A DNA stretch of 61,743 nt from Treponema sp. (GTDB lineage: Bacteria > Spirochaetota > Spirochaetia > Treponematales > Breznakiellaceae), in contig WQXI01000012.1 of NCBI GenBank assembly GCA_009784935.1, positions 1 to 61,743 of the forward strand, in the 5' to 3' direction. Shown piece after piece: positions 24,521-32,265 of the stretch. The translations under genes and the position numbers were made by a program. The notes under the pieces were generated by a model that was given only the letters and a program-made list of their open reading frames with translations, made no database searches and had not been told where the DNA came from. Position 1 is the stretch's first letter; every line of letters starts with the position of its first letter.

Positions 24521-25945
24521 TTACAACTTATCGATAAGAATAGAACATTTTCCAGAAGGAATGGGGAGCGTTTTTTCTTTTACACCCAGAATATTAATTG
24601 TAAAATAATAGAGCTTTTCGCTTTCCATTTGGATTTCCCAGCCTCTGCCGCTTTTATTGGAAAGAATAGTAATCATGTTATTTTTTAACGAAAGATTTTC
24701 TACACCCATTATTTCTAGACTTGGAATAACCCAGTCTACTGTTTTTCTGGGCAGCGAAATAGATAATCCTACGATATTCTCGATTGTAAGACAGATAGTA
24801 GAAAGCGCGTCGTATGTAAGATACTGCGAACGCGGAAAAGAATTCTTGCCGGGCCATTTTGCAGGTCCTTCTTTTATCGGCATATACGCTTCCCACAAAT
24901 TACCCCTGTGATGATCTCCGTCAGGGCTCATGGAATCCAGCATAAAATATACATGCCTTATAGCGCATTCCCTTGCGAGATCCCATCTTTGATAACGTTC
25001 GAGCCCCTTAATAACCATAAATGTTAAATAGGGATAAACAGAACCTCTAAAACCTCTACCGGTTTCGTCAAAGTCTTTTTCGGAAACAGCAAGAGAAGGA
25101 AACGGATGAGGCGTTCCGAAATATTTTGGATCAGAAAGTTTTTCGATAATTCTTTCGGCTTTTTCTCCGTTAGGAATCTCTGCTAAAAGCGGCCAATAAC
25201 CTGCTATAGTTTTGACAGGAATTTGTTTTTCGTTCTTATTAATATCATAGTAAAAACCGTCAGCGGCATTATACATAAGCGAATTAATTTTTGTTTTAAG
25301 CGAAAAATACTGCCGTTTGTATACGAAGCTAGTCTCTTTATCATTTAAAATATCAGCAAGGGCGGACATATACAGCATATTAATCGCCATCATAGTATTA
25401 AAATCCATCGCATAATACGCATCCCCGCGCGGAGCATTGATCATTCCTGTGGCGCAAAGCGGCGTTTTATATAAACCGTTTGGTTTTTTAAATACAGTTT
25501 CTATCCATGTCGAATATTTACAAAGGATCGAAAGCACATCCTTTACTCTCTTTTTATTGCCGGATTTATGGTAAATATTATATTCTGCCCATGCAAAAAG
25601 AGGTATACCGAGCCCTTCGGGATTCTCTTTATCAGTAATTGGAGCGCCGGTTTGTGTGTCATAAGCGCCGCGGATAGCCCCATTTGGCTCCTGACGACTG
25701 TAAAACAGATCCAAAGTGGGATGAGCTTGGAAAATTCTATTGGAATAGACCAAAAAAAACGAGGAAAAGATAGCATCTGCCTGCGTAACTACATTAGAAG
25801 TGGGATAAGAGAAGAATTTTCCTTCAATTTTGCTCTTTTCGCCCCCGCTAATCCAACAATCCTGTATCCATGCCCATGTTTTATCGTAAATATCGACAAA
25901 ATCCTGATCATAGAAATGGATTTTGGGGAAATCCTGCTTAATCAC
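24521..25945 (-). CDS. MGH1/GH63-like (alpha/alpha)6-barrel glycoside hydrolase
   Basis: The 474-residue protein lacks a signal peptide. Segments such as QEPNGAIRGAYDTQTG, PLFAWAEYNIYHKSGN, GDAYYAMDFNTMMAINMLYMSALADIL, FRGSVYPYLTFMVIKGLERY and NLWEAYMPIKEGPAKWPG resemble trehalase/glucosidase-type six-hairpin enzymes of the MGH1-like group, which act on trehalose, mannosylglycerate or similar solutes. Substrate not predictable. The start is GTG at 25945, with AAGGA about eight bases before it. It leads an operon with ppx, ppk and a YugP-like protease. Confidence 0.78.
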   Translation of the reverse strand: MIKQDFPKIHFYDQDFVDIYDKTWAWIQDCWISGGEKSKIEGKFFSYPTSNVVTQADAIFSSFFLVYSNRIFQAHPTLDLFYSRQEPNGAIRGAYDTQTGAPITDKENPEGLGIPLFAWAEYNIYHKSGNKKRVKDVLSILCKYSTWIETVFKKPNGLYKTPLCATGMINAPRGDAYYAMDFNTMMAINMLYMSALADILNDKETSFVYKRQYFSLKTKINSLMYNAADGFYYDINKNEKQIPVKTIAGYWPLLAEIPNGEKAERIIEKLSDPKYFGTPHPFPSLAVSEKDFDETGRGFRGSVYPYLTFMVIKGLERYQRWDLARECAIRHVYFMLDSMSPDGDHHRGNLWEAYMPIKEGPAKWPGKNSFPRSQYLTYDALSTICLTIENIVGLSISLPRKTVDWVIPSLEIMGVENLSLKNNMITILSNKSGRGWEIQMESEKLYYFTINILGVKEKTLPIPSGKCSILIDKL

Positions 25946-26243
25946 CTGTTTTATCCTTAAGGAGTATTAATACAACCTTTTAAATATAATACGAAAACGG
26001 CAGATTTGCCATGAATTTCGTCAAATTTAATGAAAATTCTTAAAGCGTACCGTTATTTTCGTAAAAAAGAGCCTTTTTCTGATACAGAGCCCGCAAAAGA
26101 GCCCGCTGAAAGCTTCTCGGCTATGCCGTTTATTTGTGTTATTTGTATAATTATTTTTTATAAGGGGGAGCACATATATGATTAATAGTTTTTTTCCTTC
26201 AGAAATGTATAATTCAACTGGTTTTTACTACAAATTGTATCAT
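25946..26243. other. Gene-poor stretch, no confident gene
   Basis: This part of the roughly 800-base gap holds only a weak 51-codon frame (26030-26185). GAGCCTTTTTCTGATACAGAGCCC and GAGCCCGC look like a short internal repetition. No terminator or RNA gene is clear. Confidence 0.5.
26030..26185 (+). CDS. Possible 51-residue basic/hydrophobic peptide
   Basis: An ATG frame gives MKILKAYRYFRKKEPFSDTEP... followed by a hydrophobic stretch (AMPFICVICIIIFYKG). No Shine-Dalgarno or family is seen; it may be chance or a remnant. Confidence 0.2.
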   Translation: MKILKAYRYFRKKEPFSDTEPAKEPAESFSAMPFICVICIIIFYKGEHIYD

Positions 26244-26487
26244 AGCCGCAGCGCAAAGCCCTGCCAGGGCACACTACTCAGGATAAATCCTTCGCGCATT
26301 TATTATACTGTTAACTTTACTGTGCGCCACACCATGTCAAATTATTCATCCACACCGTTAACACGGTGCTTCTTTGGGTGCCGAACGGCTGTGGCATAAA
26401 TCGACGCACGCTGGAACTAAAGTTCCTTGGCGTGGCTGGTCTTTCGATCCACACCGTAAGTCGCCGACATGGCTTCGCGCTGCGGCT
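26244..26487. other. Structured element with 17-bp inverted ends
   Basis: AGCCGCAGCGCAAAGCC (26244-26260) pairs with GGCTTCGCGCTGCGGCT (26471-26487) with one mismatch. Inside are further hairpins: CCCTGCCAGGG, ACCGTTAACACGGT and GGAACTAAAGTTCC, the last inside an outer CACGC/GCGTG pair. ATCCACACCGT occurs twice in it. The dense pairing suggests a structured RNA or a small non-coding mobile element. The open frame across it is not protein-like. Confidence 0.6.
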
Positions 26488-26745
26488 TTAATAGAATTTT
26501 TATAGTTTTAAATAATGCTATTTTTTCTATACATTTCTGAATGATAAATTATTGTAAATATCAGTATCCCGCCTTCTAATAGGAGGGCTTAATTTATTTG
26601 CTTTATGTGTAATTTATTTGCATTCCTGCTCCCCCTAGCTCCAGCCTTGCTTCGCAAGTCTTACGCTACCCCCACTCTGGGTTCTTGGTGTTTTAAATAA
26701 TATCGTCAATTTTCTTTCTTTTCCTTGTAACTGCATTATGAGTTT
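26488..26745. other. Non-coding stretch before the lipoprotein gene
   Basis: AT-rich DNA with AATTTATTTGC in two close copies (AGGGCTTAATTTATTTGCTT and GTGTAATTTATTTGCATT), then a C-rich block ending in a 31-base repeat (26654-26684) that includes half of the hairpin CTTGCTTCGCAAG. No gene is seen. Confidence 0.5.
26654..26684 (+). repeat. 31-bp direct repeat, left copy
   Basis: This block (GCAAGTCTTACGCTACC... to ...CTCTGGGTTC) is identical to 27586-27616, in the same orientation, on the other side of the lipoprotein gene. Confidence 0.9.
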
Positions 26746-27453
26746 TTAAAAATTAAAAAAATCTTTTCTGCCGTCACCGTATATTCTATACTTATTTCCA
26801 TCTTTATCATCTATAACAAAATGATCGTCATTTATAATAACTATTTCACCATCTTGCAGATTATATGTTTGAGTCCAGAGTAAATCGCCGGTATTATCAT
26901 CAAAACCATAAGCTCTTTTATTGAAAGCAGCAATAAAAATATTATCTATAGAGAAAAAATCTTTTAAAAGAATAAATAAACCCTGATCCTTAAATGGTAT
27001 GTCCTCCAAAGTTTCAATATTGATAACATGAGTATAAAGAACATTACCGCCAGTTAAATATTGTATGCTAATATTCACACCAAGTAAGTTATTTTCATGA
27101 TATATTGATACAACTACATCATCTTCGAAAGGCAAGTCCTCATATATTTCCATATATGTAAACTTCTTACTACCTAAATCGAATGTACCATTATTGTAAA
27201 CAATTAATTTTATATCATCAATTATGGTAATCTCAAACGGTAATGTGACATAGTATCTTTGCCTACTACTTTCTTGTATGACGTTATTATGAAAAATATT
27301 ATACTGAACAAAAATATTTTCATCATTTAAAATGTTCTTTATATCCGCTTCCTTTTCTTCAATGTTTGATGTTGATACAATTTGAGCAGGTATTTTAGGA
27401 GTACAACTTAAAACAATCATAAAACAAGTAAAAATAAAGAATAATTTATTCAC
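26746..27453 (-). CDS. Lipoprotein with PQQ/propeller-like C-terminal blade
   Basis: The 235-residue product has a lipoprotein signal peptide (lipobox IVLSC). Near the C-terminus, YGFDDNTGDLLWTQTY resembles a PQQ-like beta-propeller blade, followed by VIDDKDGNKYRIYGDG. It is too short for a full propeller, so it may be one piece of a larger fold or a family of its own. Start is GTG at 27453 with AAGGAG before it. The base composition is clearly AT-rich compared with the neighbouring metabolic genes. The gene is enclosed by two identical 31-bp direct repeats, which may mean it was acquired as a unit. Confidence 0.65.
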   Translation of the reverse strand: MNKLFFIFTCFMIVLSCTPKIPAQIVSTSNIEEKEADIKNILNDENIFVQYNIFHNNVIQESSRQRYYVTLPFEITIIDDIKLIVYNNGTFDLGSKKFTYMEIYEDLPFEDDVVVSIYHENNLLGVNISIQYLTGGNVLYTHVINIETLEDIPFKDQGLFILLKDFFSIDNIFIAAFNKRAYGFDDNTGDLLWTQTYNLQDGEIVIINDDHFVIDDKDGNKYRIYGDGRKDFFNF

Positions 27454-27585
27454 TGGATATTCTCCTTCTTCAAAAATTAAAAAACCTTACGCCTAGCCTT
27501 TGACTCTATATCATCTGAAATTTTGCAAAACAAAACTTCAAGCAATTAGAAGAATTGCAAACTTGCGGAGTGCCTTTGTCTCGGA

Positions 27586-27616
27586 GCAAGTCTTACGCTA
27601 CCCCCACTCTGGGTTC
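27586..27616 (+). repeat. 31-bp direct repeat, right copy
   Basis: Identical to 26654-26684 and 932 bases away from it. Confidence 0.9.
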
Positions 27617-27731
27617 ACTGTATTCCTTTTATTTTTTTATAAAAACCAATAATGTTTTCAGTTCTCAAAAAAGCCTAATTTTACAGTAAATTTTCCTCCT
27701 TAATTTTTTATTTTATTATTTCACTTTGTTG

Positions 27732-27763
27732 TTTTAAGAGCCTGCAAACGCAGGCTCTTAAAA
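27732..27763. terminator. Hairpin downstream of the Rpn gene
   Basis: TTTTAAGAGCCTGC pairs perfectly with GCAGGCTCTTAAAA around AAAC. It lies 19 bases beyond the stop of the Rpn gene. The A/T-rich stem base makes it able to act on either strand. Confidence 0.7.
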
Positions 27764-27782
27764 TTACAATTAATTACAATAG

Positions 27783-28661
27783 TTAAGAAGCAGAGGAAAG
27801 CTCTTTTATCGTTTTTAAATCTAGCCCAGTGATTTTTTGAGTGAACTCGAGAGTCGATCCTTCCGCAAGCAGGTTTCTTGCGATAGTTTGTTTTTCATGT
27901 TTACTGCATTCTTCCCAAGTTTCTTCTCGAGTTTCTCTTTTGACAACCGCAATCTCATCTTCTATTCTATATTCACCGTACAACATACTATGAATCTCCG
28001 AACTATGTTTTTTGATGAAATCCACAAGGATTCCTTTCCCTAAGCAATATTCTACAGCAAGTTCTATCGATTCTTCAAGGGATTTCTTGGAACTTCTGTA
28101 TTCCCATATCTTACCTGTTAAAATACTGTAGCCATCTAGAACTTCGCTTTTCTTAAGCATTTCTGTGTTATGACCCTGTTTTATGTTGAAAACATGCACT
28201 ATTAGCTCTAAAGGAAGTTTGTCTGGTTCTATTCTCTTTAATCCCTGTATGTCCATAAAGGCGTCAGAGAGTTTTAATTCCCTATAATCAGGGAAAGGAT
28301 CTTTACCGTTGTATAACACGATAAACTCAGGTTTAGGGAGCTTAATAAGTGTCCTCTGAAACCGTTTTTCGTAATCAATAATTAATTCGTAGACCCTGCC
28401 TATGTATTCTAAAAGGCGTAAGGGCAGATTCTCGCTAATCGTTGACTGGTGTTCGATCAAGACTACCAGTCTGTTGTCGATAGTAAAGGAGACATCATTA
28501 ACGAGACCTTTTATTAACACATTAGAGAGTGTGTTAATACTGATAGGTGTATCAGGCGGAATGGTGATACCTTCGATAGCTGAGTAGAGTTCTCTTAGAA
28601 CATCCGGGTCATTGAACAGCGCGGAGAACACGCTGTCTTTGTACTTTTGGTTAGCTTTCAT
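27783..28661 (-). CDS. Rpn-family recombination-promoting nuclease / putative transposase
   Basis: The 292-residue protein matches the PD-(D/E)XK nuclease family often annotated as Rpn or YhgA-like transposase. Family segments are DSVFSALFNDPDVLRELYSAI, the nuclease core LVNDVSFTIDNRLVVLIEHQSTISENLPLRLLEYIGR (Asp ... Glu-x-Gln), and PEFIVLYNGKDPFPDY. The C-terminal part (REEECSKHEKQTIARNLLAEG-like) is the usual variable tail. Start at 28661 is chosen because GGAG lies seven bases before the ATG. Such genes occur in many copies in insect-gut treponemes and are involved in DNA recombination or defence. No terminal inverted repeats of a classical IS are seen. Confidence 0.88.
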   Translation of the reverse strand: MKANQKYKDSVFSALFNDPDVLRELYSAIEGITIPPDTPISINTLSNVLIKGLVNDVSFTIDNRLVVLIEHQSTISENLPLRLLEYIGRVYELIIDYEKRFQRTLIKLPKPEFIVLYNGKDPFPDYRELKLSDAFMDIQGLKRIEPDKLPLELIVHVFNIKQGHNTEMLKKSEVLDGYSILTGKIWEYRSSKKSLEESIELAVEYCLGKGILVDFIKKHSSEIHSMLYGEYRIEDEIAVVKRETREETWEECSKHEKQTIARNLLAEGSTLEFTQKITGLDLKTIKELSSAS

Positions 28662-28803
28662 GCAAACACTCCATAAAAGAAAAAAGATAAAACCTTCAAA
28701 AAAGAAAGTTTTACATGTATATGGCGCGAGCATGCGTGGCGCTTTAGAAAATGAGAGAAAACGAGGAATTTTTTTCTAAACTGTGATGAAGATCATATGC
28801 TAA

Positions 28804-28925
28804 GAGCCTCACACCAAGGCACAAAGGCGCAAAGGGACACGGAGAAGATTGGAGGTTAAGACTAGATATCTTTCTTCAACCTTCTATCCTCTGTGTCCTC
28901 AGTGCTCCCTGTGCCGCTGTGTGAG
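28804..28925. repeat. Dispersed hairpin repeat, copy 4 (full, about 120 bp)
   Basis: The left arm GCCTCACACCAAGGCACAAAGG...GACACGGAGAAG and the right arm ATCCTCTGTGTCCTCAGTGCTCCCTGTGCCGCTGTGTGAG are imperfect inverted copies around a short AT-rich centre. A further small piece (CTCACTGCGTGAGG) follows at 28938-28952. It sits in the gap between the Rpn and OmpA-like genes. Confidence 0.85.
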
Positions 28926-28963
28926 TAAATTTGAAATTCTCACTGCGTGAGGTTTTGAAAAAA

Positions 28964-29875
28964 TTATTTCTTTACCGACTTACGCGCCCACCATGTTCCG
29001 TCTTCCGGGTATGTCCAGTATCCTTTGCCTTCGTATCTGGCGCAGACTTCCGGGAGAGCTTTGTACCAATCCCCATCTACATCAGTGTACTGCTCGCAAT
29101 GCATTAAATGATGCTCATAAGCCCTAAAACGGATTTCTTCTTCTAAATTAACAATATGCTCGGTCGTTTTAGTCTCGGTAACTGGAACAGCAACCGGCGC
29201 TGCAGCAGGCGTTTCTGTTCTTTCAGACCTATCATCAGATTTATTATCATGTCTATCATCATGCTTGTCTTTTTTCCTAAATAACAGGAATAAAAGCGGC
29301 AAGAGTAAAAACGGGAATAAAATGAGCCATGGGATATCAAAAATCCTTGTTTCGGTTTCGGTACTTGTCTCTGCAGGAATAGCTTCTTCAACATCAGAAG
29401 AAGTTTCTTCATAATAACCGGCTTCGAAAAGAACTTCCGGCGTAATTGCTATTTCTTCTATTACAATCCTGACGCGCCTATTGGGTACTCTGTCTTCTTC
29501 ATCTGTATTATCGCCCCATGTAAACACAGAACCGTATCCGACAGGATCAGAGAATAAATGATTAGGCACACCGCGCCTTACCAATTGATTAATAACAAAA
29601 GCCGCTCTTTCTCTGGAAAGACCGAAAGGTTCGACATCGCTTACAGCAAATGCAGTATATCCAAAAACAGAAATTTGACCGGTAGAAAGGTTTCTGCTGT
29701 TTATGTACCTTGCTATATTATTAAGCTGAACCCTCGCCCTGTCCTCGTTTGCAAACTCATTGCCGCTATTCGGCATAAATAACAAAAAGTCTACTTCTTC
29801 CTGGTCGCCTGTTTCCCCGAACGCTAAAAAACTAAAAAAAATAAGGAAAACCGTTAAAAAATACAATTTCTTCAT
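28964..29875 (-). CDS. OmpA-like periplasmic domain with membrane anchor and DUF2934-like tail
   Basis: The 303-residue protein has a signal peptide (1-20), an OmpA/MotB-like peptidoglycan-binding domain (about 28-150: RARVQLNNIARYINSR, ISVFGYTA, LSRERAAFVINQLVRRGV, VPNRRVRIVIEE), a membrane helix (about 180-198) followed by a very charged KDKHDDRHDNKSDDRSE stretch, a Pro/Ala/Thr linker and a C-terminal IRFRAYEHHLMHC...GDWYKALPEV segment similar to DUF2934. This topology places the OmpA-like part outside and the tail in the cytoplasm, the reverse of an outer-membrane OmpA. It follows pbpC in an envelope gene region, which fits wall binding. Confidence 0.75.
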   Translation of the reverse strand: MKKLYFLTVFLIFFSFLAFGETGDQEEVDFLLFMPNSGNEFANEDRARVQLNNIARYINSRNLSTGQISVFGYTAFAVSDVEPFGLSRERAAFVINQLVRRGVPNHLFSDPVGYGSVFTWGDNTDEEDRVPNRRVRIVIEEIAITPEVLFEAGYYEETSSDVEEAIPAETSTETETRIFDIPWLILFPFLLLPLLFLLFRKKDKHDDRHDNKSDDRSERTETPAAAPVAVPVTETKTTEHIVNLEEEIRFRAYEHHLMHCEQYTDVDGDWYKALPEVCARYEGKGYWTYPEDGTWWARKSVKK

Positions 29876-29888
29876 AAATTATTATCCC

Positions 29889-29905
29889 TGTATAAACTTT
29901 ATACA
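29889..29905. promoter_or_regulatory. 17-bp palindrome upstream of the OmpA-like gene
   Basis: TGTATAAACTTTATACA is a perfect odd-centred palindrome 13 bases before the ATG on the minus strand. It overlaps the likely promoter (GATAAT on that strand ends five bases before the ATG), so it could be a repressor site. Confidence 0.4.
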
Positions 29906-29958
29906 TTGTAGCACCGATTGTCAGAATTTTCAATATAAAGTTTTACACATTTTTAATA

Positions 29959-32265
29959 TTATTGGGTGTTTAAAACGTAAAAACTGCGTTGTATTGTGTT
30001 TCCGGCAGAATCTACAAGGGTTAAAGTGCGGTAACCCGGCTCAGGGCGGGCTTCGATTTCGTGAAAAGTCCGGGTAAATCCAAGATATTGCGTATCTAAA
30101 TGCCAATGTATTGTTTCTGAATCATTACGGTGAGCGGCAGAAAAAACAATTTTGCCGTCAGTGCCATCGAGTTCGCGCGGAACATAAACTTGGCTTTCCG
30201 GTTCGGGATTAAAAAGAGCAAGAACACCGCCGCCTCGCCCCTGAATCCCATGAGCGTTTATCGATGCAGGCAAGGGTCTGTAATCAAGATTCCAGCGGCG
30301 GTAATACCATTCTTCTGCCGGAGTAAGAATAAACCATTTTTGTCCGTCAATTGTATGACAATACCTGCATGCAGAAACCGCAGGCGCATTAAGAGGCATG
30401 TCGGTAAACTTTATTTCTGCGCAATTAATCGAAGCCGGAAAGCCCGAAGACGCGCAGGTTTCTTCGCTTCGTAATTGTGCCGTAGGCTTAAAAAACCATG
30501 TTCCGCGGTTACCGCCGGCAGAATCCAGCATGGAAAAAATTTCGAACATCACAGGAGCGGCAGTAAGAGTGCTTCGAAGTTCCGGTCTTCCTTCTCCGGA
30601 AGCGTTTCCTATCCAAACACCTACTGTCCATTCGGGAGTTACCCCGATTGCCCACGCGTCACGCAGACCAAATGATGTTCCGGTTTTCCATGCAATGTGT
30701 CTCGCTCCGGCATATTCCTGCCAGATAGCTTCTTCGCCGGGACGCGCGGCATAAGCGAGAGCTTCGAGGGTAAGCCATGCCGCTCCGGCAGAAACCGGAG
30801 GCGCTGTTTGCCTTTGCAATCTGCCTGCCGTCTGCCTTGCTGTTCTTTGAGAACTATTGCTTCGGTTAACAGGGGTAACAATATTCACAATAGGAGTAAA
30901 AAATATTTCGTTTGCGGTTGTTCCGGAATTAGCGTTAACTGCTCTTCCCAATCCGGCATAAAGCCCTGTGATCTCGAACAGCGTAACTTCTGCGCCTCCC
31001 AAAACAAGCGGAAGTCCGTAATCATTGCCGGAGCGAAAGAGCGTGGTAAGCCCTAGCGAACGAAGAAGCTGGGTGAATCTGTCAACGCCGTATGTGCGCA
31101 GCATACGCGCCGCCGGAACATTTAAAGAACGCGCCAATGCATCGTCAGCCGGGATAACGCCCAAATAATTGCGGGTTATATTTTCCGGACTAAAACTGCC
31201 TATCCTAGTGGGAATATCGCTTACAAAAGATGAATGGGTTATATCTCCGGAATCCAGCATTGCCGCAAAAAGGAATGGTTTTAACAGACTGCCAGAACTT
31301 CGCCATGAAATATTGATATCAACATCCGGCGCATGATGCGTAAGCGTATTGCCTACATATGCAAAAACTTCTCCTGTCCGGGTATTCATAACAATGCATG
31401 CGCCGTTAAATATTCCGTTAAACGCAAATCTGTCTCCGGCGCGGTTTAGTATTACAGATGTCCGTTCCTGTATATCCCTGTCTAAAGTGGTTTTAAAAGC
31501 CGCGCTTCCGCTGCTTAAAACAAATCTTTCCAAAAGATGAGGAGCAAAACGCGGGAGCGCAAGAGGTTCTCCGGGAAGCGGCTCTGCAATACTTAAAAAA
31601 TATGTCTCGTTGTCTATATGTCCGTTTTTTAAAAGTTTCTCCAAAAGAGCGTCTCTTTTATTTTTAAGCGTTTCACGGTTACGCCCGGGATGTATCATCG
31701 CAGGATTATTGGGAAGAACAGCCAAAACTGCCGCTTCTGCCCACGACAGGTCTTCCGAACTTCTGCCGAACCATCTCCACGCCGCGGCTTCCAGCCCGAC
31801 GACATTTGCGCCAAACGGCGCGTTAGCTGCATAAAGAGCAAGTATATCGTCTTTTGATCTTCCTATTTCCAGCCGCAGCGCAAGTATCGCTTCTATACTT
31901 TTCTCAAAAATGTTCCGTTTTCGCATGCCCCTTGAGAGGCGTATTGTCTGCATTGTAATAGTTGAGCCGCCGGAAACAATTCTTTTATTGCTGATATTCT
32001 GAATCATTGCGCGGCTGATTGCCAAAGGATCAACTCCGAGGTGCCTGCGAAAACGGCGGTCTTCCGCTTCTATCAATGCGATAGAAAACTTTTCGTTGAT
32101 AGTGTCAGCCGCAGGAAAACGCCATTGTCCGTCTGCCGCGACTTTTGCTCCTAACAGTCTCCCTTCCCTGTCATAAAGAACAGGCGAATAGGAGACATTA
32201 AAGAGCTGACGCGGCAGCGAAAAAATAAAAGCTATAACAAGCAGAACAAAAACATACCGGCGCAT
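29959..32265 (-). CDS. pbpC: Penicillin-binding protein 1C
   Basis: A 768-residue bifunctional peptidoglycan synthase. After a membrane anchor (4-20) comes the GT51 transglycosylase with LIEAEDRRFRRHLGVDP and SGGSTITMQTIRL. The transpeptidase has SGSLLKPF (SxxK), RSLNVPAARM (SxN) and AWKTGTSFGLRDAWAIG (KTG). A C-terminal BiPBP_C domain (about 690-768) marks it as PbpC rather than PBP1A. Its ATG overlaps the stop of the alpha-2-macroglobulin gene by one base. The pairing is known from E. coli and other bacteria, where both are thought to protect and repair the wall when the envelope is breached. Confidence 0.95.
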   Translation of the reverse strand: MRRYVFVLLVIAFIFSLPRQLFNVSYSPVLYDREGRLLGAKVAADGQWRFPAADTINEKFSIALIEAEDRRFRRHLGVDPLAISRAMIQNISNKRIVSGGSTITMQTIRLSRGMRKRNIFEKSIEAILALRLEIGRSKDDILALYAANAPFGANVVGLEAAAWRWFGRSSEDLSWAEAAVLAVLPNNPAMIHPGRNRETLKNKRDALLEKLLKNGHIDNETYFLSIAEPLPGEPLALPRFAPHLLERFVLSSGSAAFKTTLDRDIQERTSVILNRAGDRFAFNGIFNGACIVMNTRTGEVFAYVGNTLTHHAPDVDINISWRSSGSLLKPFLFAAMLDSGDITHSSFVSDIPTRIGSFSPENITRNYLGVIPADDALARSLNVPAARMLRTYGVDRFTQLLRSLGLTTLFRSGNDYGLPLVLGGAEVTLFEITGLYAGLGRAVNANSGTTANEIFFTPIVNIVTPVNRSNSSQRTARQTAGRLQRQTAPPVSAGAAWLTLEALAYAARPGEEAIWQEYAGARHIAWKTGTSFGLRDAWAIGVTPEWTVGVWIGNASGEGRPELRSTLTAAPVMFEIFSMLDSAGGNRGTWFFKPTAQLRSEETCASSGFPASINCAEIKFTDMPLNAPAVSACRYCHTIDGQKWFILTPAEEWYYRRWNLDYRPLPASINAHGIQGRGGGVLALFNPEPESQVYVPRELDGTDGKIVFSAAHRNDSETIHWHLDTQYLGFTRTFHEIEARPEPGYRTLTLVDSAGNTIQRSFYVLNTQ

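Larger units (their letters stand above)
27454..27782. other. Non-coding stretch between lipoprotein and Rpn genes
   Basis: Holds the right copy of the 31-bp repeat (27586-27616) and a perfect 14-bp-stem hairpin (27732-27763). The remainder is AT-rich with no gene seen. Confidence 0.6.

Noticed and set aside
26178-26399. 73-codon plus-strand open frame
   Set aside because: It lies across the hairpin-rich element, its sequence is not protein-like, and no start signal is seen.
26654-27616. CRISPR array or integron attC sites
   Set aside because: Only two repeat copies, 932 bases apart, with a gene between them, and no GTTRRRY core next to the repeat.
30130-31834. Several long plus-strand frames opposite pbpC
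   Set aside because: Shadows of a well conserved gene; no family sense or start signals.
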